From Gammaproteobacteria bacterium (GTDB lineage Bacteria > Pseudomonadota > Gammaproteobacteria > Pseudomonadales > Azotimanducaceae), in contig JAPUFN010000409.1 in NCBI GenBank assembly GCA_027293665.1, positions 1-8,364 of the forward strand: DNA of 8,364 bases, written 5' to 3'. Under the pieces are notes generated by a model, which did not search any database, was not told where the DNA came from, and saw nothing but the letters and a program-made list of their open reading frames with translations. This document shows positions 6,074 to 8,364 of the stretch, piece after piece (the stretch's first letter is position 1; every line of letters begins with the position of its first letter). Both the position numbers and the translations under genes were made by a program.

Positions 6074-6694
6074 ATGCGACACTACGAAGTCGTCTTTCTC
6101 GTGCATCCCGATCAGAGCGATCAGGTGCCGGGCATGGTCGAACGCTATCAAACGCTTATCGAACGCGGCAAAGGCGTCGTTCACCGACTCGAAGATTGGG
6201 GCCGCCGGCAGCTCACCTTTCCGGTCGCAAAGATCCATAAAGCCCATTTCATCATGATGAACATCGAGGTGGATGGCCCCACACTCGTCGAACTTGAAAG
6301 TGCATTTCGTTTCAACGATGCGGTCATTCGCAATCTGGTCATCCGCCGCAAGAAGGCGGTGACCGGAAATTCCAAGATTTACGAAGAAGAACTGCGCGAG
6401 CAGGAAAAAGACAAAGAGCGGGAACAGCGTCGCGAGAAAGAGTATGCCGAACGCCGGTCGCGCGCTGCCGAAGCGGGTGATGAAGGAGCGGATAGTGGTG
6501 AGAAGGCAAGCCCGACGCCCGCCGCCGATGTCCCGGCCACAGTTGCAGCGACTGCTGCGGTTACAGAGACAGCTGCAACCGAAGTGGCTGCAGAGCCCGA
6601 GAAGTCTGCTGAAACCGAGGTGGCTGCAGAATCAGACATCGTCCCGGGGTCTGCTGCAGATACGGACACAGAGTCTGAAGAGGTGACGTCATGA
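6074..6694 (+). CDS. rpsF: 30S ribosomal protein S6 with long acidic C-terminal tail
   Basis: S6 binds S18 and the central domain of 16S rRNA in the 30S platform. The core (residues 1-~98) is typical: MRHYEVVFLVHPDQ, then LEDWGRRQLTFPVAK and HKAHFIMMNIE, and FRFNDAVIRNLVIRR. The ATG at 6074 follows AAAGGAG at an 8-base spacing; the GTG at 6047 would add residues unlike S6. At 206 aa it is far longer than E. coli S6 (~131-135 aa). Residues ~103-132 form a highly charged Glu/Arg/Lys stretch likely to be a long helix. Residues ~133-206 are an Ala/Glu/Thr-rich acidic, probably disordered tail with a repeated TEVAAE (169-174 and 181-186). E. coli S6 has Glu residues added at its C-terminus by RimK; this tail ends SEEVTS, so the same modification is not assured. 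It overlaps rpsR by ATGA. Confidence 0.96.
   Translation: MRHYEVVFLVHPDQSDQVPGMVERYQTLIERGKGVVHRLEDWGRRQLTFPVAKIHKAHFIMMNIEVDGPTLVELESAFRFNDAVIRNLVIRRKKAVTGNSKIYEEELREQEKDKEREQRREKEYAERRSRAAEAGDEGADSGEKASPTPAADVPATVAATAAVTETAATEVAAEPEKSAETEVAAESDIVPGSAADTDTESEEVTS
6578..6630 (+). repeat. in-gene duplication within the S6 acidic tail
   Basis: The 17-mer ACCGAAGTGGCTGCAGA at 6578-6594 recurs at 6614-6630 with one change. The period is 36 bases (12 codons), and each copy encodes TEVAAE. This points to tail growth by small in-frame duplications. Confidence 0.75.
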
Positions 6695-6909
6695 GACGCG
6701 GATTCTCACGTAAGAAATTCAGTCGCTTGAATACAGATCAGATCGACTACAAAGATCTGGATCTGCTCAGGCAATACATCACCGAAACCGGCAAGATCGT
6801 GCCGAGCCGCATCACCGGCGCCAGCGCGAGGCACCAGCGATTACTCGCCCAGGAAATCAAGCGAGCTCGGTATCTGGCGCTGTTGCCATACACGGATCAG
6901 CATCAGTAA
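6691..6909 (+). CDS. rpsR: 30S ribosomal protein S18
   Basis: S18 pairs with S6 and contacts 16S rRNA in the 30S platform. At 72 aa it is close to E. coli S18 (75). The conserved core is present: IDYKDLDLLRQYI, then GKIVPSRITG, then KRARYLALLPYTDQHQ at the C-terminus. The N-terminal RKKFSRL replaces the RKFCRF of E. coli, and the protein has no cysteine. The ATG overlaps the rpsF stop (ATGA, 6691-6694), preceded by AGAGGTGA at a suitable spacing, so S6 and S18 synthesis should be coupled. There is no priB between rpsF and rpsR, unlike in enteric bacteria. Confidence 0.97.
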   Translation: MRRGFSRKKFSRLNTDQIDYKDLDLLRQYITETGKIVPSRITGASARHQRLLAQEIKRARYLALLPYTDQHQ

Positions 6910-6920
6910 GCGGAGGAGCC

Positions 6921-7367
6921 ATGAATGTAATTTTGCTGGAACGATTCGGTAATCTGGGTGACCTCGGCGAAGAGGTCGTGGTTAAAGCGGGTTTCGCACG
7001 CAACTTCCTCATCCCTCAGGGCAAGGCAGTACGGGCGACGCAGGAAAATCGCTCGGTCTTCGAAGAACGCCGGGCGGAGCTCGAAAAAGCGGCAACCGAT
7101 CTGCTGACTATCGCGCAGGGCCGTGCCAGGGGCCTGCAGGAACTGATGATCACGATCGTTGTGAAAGCAGGTGAAGAAGGCAAGCTCTATGGTTCGGTTG
7201 GCACCCAAGACATCGCCGACGTGGTCAGCGAGCAACGCGAACCCGTCGCCAAGAGTGAAGTGCGGTTACCCGAAGGCGTGATCCGCGCACTCGGCGACTA
7301 CGCCATCGACCTGCAACTGCACTCCGACGTAACCGTCCCCATCGAGGTTTCCGTCGTAGCGGAATAG
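6921..7367 (+). CDS. rplI: 50S ribosomal protein L9
   Basis: L9 binds domain V of 23S rRNA near the L1 stalk and helps maintain reading frame. At 148 aa it matches the family (E. coli 149). The N-terminal rRNA-binding domain has MNVILLERFGNLGDLGEEV and VKAGFARNFLIPQGKA. A long connecting helix (~41-75) follows, then the C-terminal domain with GEEGKLYGSVGTQDIA, KSEVRLPEG and a final EVSVVAE. GGAGGAG (6912-6918) lies just before the ATG. The gene is 11 bases after rpsR, clearly in the same operon. Confidence 0.97.
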   Translation: MNVILLERFGNLGDLGEEVVVKAGFARNFLIPQGKAVRATQENRSVFEERRAELEKAATDLLTIAQGRARGLQELMITIVVKAGEEGKLYGSVGTQDIADVVSEQREPVAKSEVRLPEGVIRALGDYAIDLQLHSDVTVPIEVSVVAE

Positions 7368-7388
7368 TCTGTAAGCAGCCAATGCTAA

Positions 7389-7414
7389 TTTCCGCTTGCA
7401 AAGGCAGGCGGAAA
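7389..7414 (+). other. strong hairpin between rplI and dnaB
   Basis: TTTCCGCTTGC (7389-7399) pairs with GCAGGCGGAAA (7404-7414) over 11 pairs, one of them G-U, around the 4-base loop AAAG. No T-run follows on either strand, so it does not look like a standard intrinsic terminator. It could be an RNA-processing or stability element, or an attenuating structure that separates ribosomal-protein from dnaB expression. The pairing is seen directly; the function is not known. Confidence 0.65.
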
Positions 7415-7452
7415 ATCAGACGCTGTTCCTCCGCAAGTGATAACCGAAAACG

Positions 7453-8364
7453 ATGTCTGAAGTCGCCTCCGGGGGAGGTTCAACAGGAGGTTCAACAGGG
7501 GGTTCTGGAGACGGCGAAGGCCCACCGGATCACGCCCCGGCCACGGGCGCAGGTCAAGACTCGGGTCCACTACCCGAAGGTCCACCCGCGGGCTTTGAAC
7601 AGATCATCGTGCCGGAATACGAAGCCGCTGGCGCAGCGCCGAATTTGCGTCGGCGCAGCACCTCTCCGAAAGCGCCGCCAAATTCTCCCGAAGCGGAGCA
7701 ATCCGTGCTGGGTGGCCTGATGCTCGACAACGATGCCTGGTTCAACGTCGCAGATCTCGTGAGCAGCACCGATTTCTACCGCGGCCAGAATCAGATCGTA
7801 TTCGAGGCGATTACAGATCTCGCGTCAGATAATCAGCCCCTGGATGCTGTGACGCTATCCGAGCGGCTGCAGTCGAAAGGCCTGCTGGACAAGGCCGGTG
7901 GCCCCGGCTACCTCGCGGAACTTGCCGAATCGACACCGGGTGCCAGCAACATCGTTGCGTACGCGGAGATCGTTCGCGAGCACTCCACCATCCGCCAGTT
8001 GATCGGGGCGGCTAATCGAATTGCCGATTCCGCATTCGCCCGCGACGGCCGGCCGAGCGATGAGTTGCTGGACCTTGCCGAGCAGGAGGTATTCCGGATT
8101 GCCGAAGGGCGTCTCAAAGAAGGCGGTCCGCAAGGCGTGCGGCCGCTATTGGAAAAGGCTGTCGATCGCATAGAAGAACTCTACAAGTCGCGCAACCCGA
8201 TCACGGGCCTCGCGACGGGTTTCGACGACCTCGATAAAAAAACTGCTGGCCTGCAACCCTCTGACCTCATCATCGTGGCCGGTCGGCCGTCCATGGGGAA
8301 GAGTTCCCTGGCATTGAACATAGCCGAACATGCAGTGATGGAGGGCGCGGGTACAACACTCGTA
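7453..8364 (+). CDS. dnaB: replicative DNA helicase DnaB, 3'-truncated by window edge
   Basis: DnaB is the hexameric ATP-driven helicase that unwinds DNA at the replication fork and recruits primase. The frame is open from 7453 to the window end (304 codons). The family N-terminal domain starts at PPNSPEAEQSVLGGLMLD (residue 75 on) and continues through SNIVAYAEIVRE. The linker and the start of the RecA-like ATPase domain follow, with TGFDDLDKKTAGLQPSDLI and Walker A GRPSMGKSS (277-285, Lys283). The rest, including Walker B, lies beyond the window. In E. coli the PPHSIEAEQ motif begins near residue 27, so this protein has about 48 extra N-terminal residues, low in complexity and rich in Gly, Pro and Ser. 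An in-frame stop at 7441 makes ATG 7453 the earliest ATG start. Its upstream sequence (CCGAAAACG) is a poor ribosome site. It sits 85 bases after rplI, the usual order. Confidence 0.95.
   Translation, partial: MSEVASGGGSTGGSTGGSGDGEGPPDHAPATGAGQDSGPLPEGPPAGFEQIIVPEYEAAGAAPNLRRRSTSPKAPPNSPEAEQSVLGGLMLDNDAWFNVADLVSSTDFYRGQNQIVFEAITDLASDNQPLDAVTLSERLQSKGLLDKAGGPGYLAELAESTPGASNIVAYAEIVREHSTIRQLIGAANRIADSAFARDGRPSDELLDLAEQEVFRIAEGRLKEGGPQGVRPLLEKAVDRIEELYKSRNPITGLATGFDDLDKKTAGLQPSDLIIVAGRPSMGKSSLALNIAEHAVMEGAGTTLV
7474..7509 (+). repeat. 12-base tandem repeat at the start of dnaB
   Basis: GGAGGTTCAACA occurs twice exactly (7474-7485, 7486-7497), followed by a diverged third unit GGGGGTTCTGGA (7498-7509). 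In the dnaB frame it encodes GGST, GGST, GGSG (residues 8-19), a flexible-linker-like stretch. Such in-frame tandem units can vary in number by slippage. Confidence 0.85.

Noticed and set aside
6378..6669. Minus-strand Ser/Ala-rich open frame under the S6 tail
   Set aside because: It is low-complexity antisense of the Ala/Glu tail and carries no independent coding evidence.
7382..7720. 112-codon plus-strand open frame starting between rplI and dnaB
   Set aside because: It overlaps the 5' end of dnaB in another frame and is rich in Arg/Lys/Pro with no family resemblance. The dnaB frame continues into conserved helicase sequence, so this one is a shadow.

Overview
The window reads as chromosomal DNA of a GC-rich, non-enteric gammaproteobacterium. 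The basis is the gene order rnr-rlmB-rpsF-rpsR-rplI-dnaB, the absence of priB between rpsF and rpsR, a tRNA-Leu with an encoded CCA end, and close protein resemblance to Escherichia/Pseudomonas families. I cannot name the genus. Two genes are cut by the window edges: folE2 at the left (5' end missing) and dnaB at the right (3' end missing).

Left part (1-2676, all on +): three metabolic genes lie close together. They are the end of folE2 (GTP cyclohydrolase IB), a FabH-type beta-ketoacyl-ACP synthase III of the long (~373 aa) subgroup, and a flavin nitroreductase-fold protein. The last carries all the diagnostic substrate-binding residues of iodotyrosine deiodinase. Gaps are 50 and 63 bases and no clear promoter was seen between them, so co-transcription is possible, although the three functions do not form an obvious pathway.

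Middle (2677-3061): this is a gene-poor stretch. It holds a 30-base repeat in three copies (two direct, one inverted), the first of which overlaps the stop codon of the deiodinase-like gene. Next come an unexplained stretch containing an 88-bp-displaced partial copy of the tRNA 3' end, a tRNA-Leu(CAG) on the minus strand, and its well-formed sigma70 promoter. The 61 bases between the tRNA and rnr are the divergent control region.

Right part (3062-8364, all on +): this is an RNA-processing and translation block. RNase R and RlmB overlap by ATGA. A good sigma70 promoter sits at the very end of rlmB and should drive rpsF-rpsR-rplI and probably dnaB. The rpsF leader is structured around the Shine-Dalgarno sequence, as expected if the S6:S18 complex controls its own synthesis. 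S6 and S18 also overlap by ATGA, which fits their 1:1 assembly in the 30S platform. DnaB follows after a gap containing a strong hairpin.

I see no defence system, CRISPR array, transposase or clearly new multi-gene system. The points most worth a second look are the deiodinase-like gene, the repeat cluster, the duplicated tRNA 3' end, the rpsF leader, and lineage-specific changes in housekeeping proteins (RNase R cold-shock domains, S6 tail, DnaB N-terminus).
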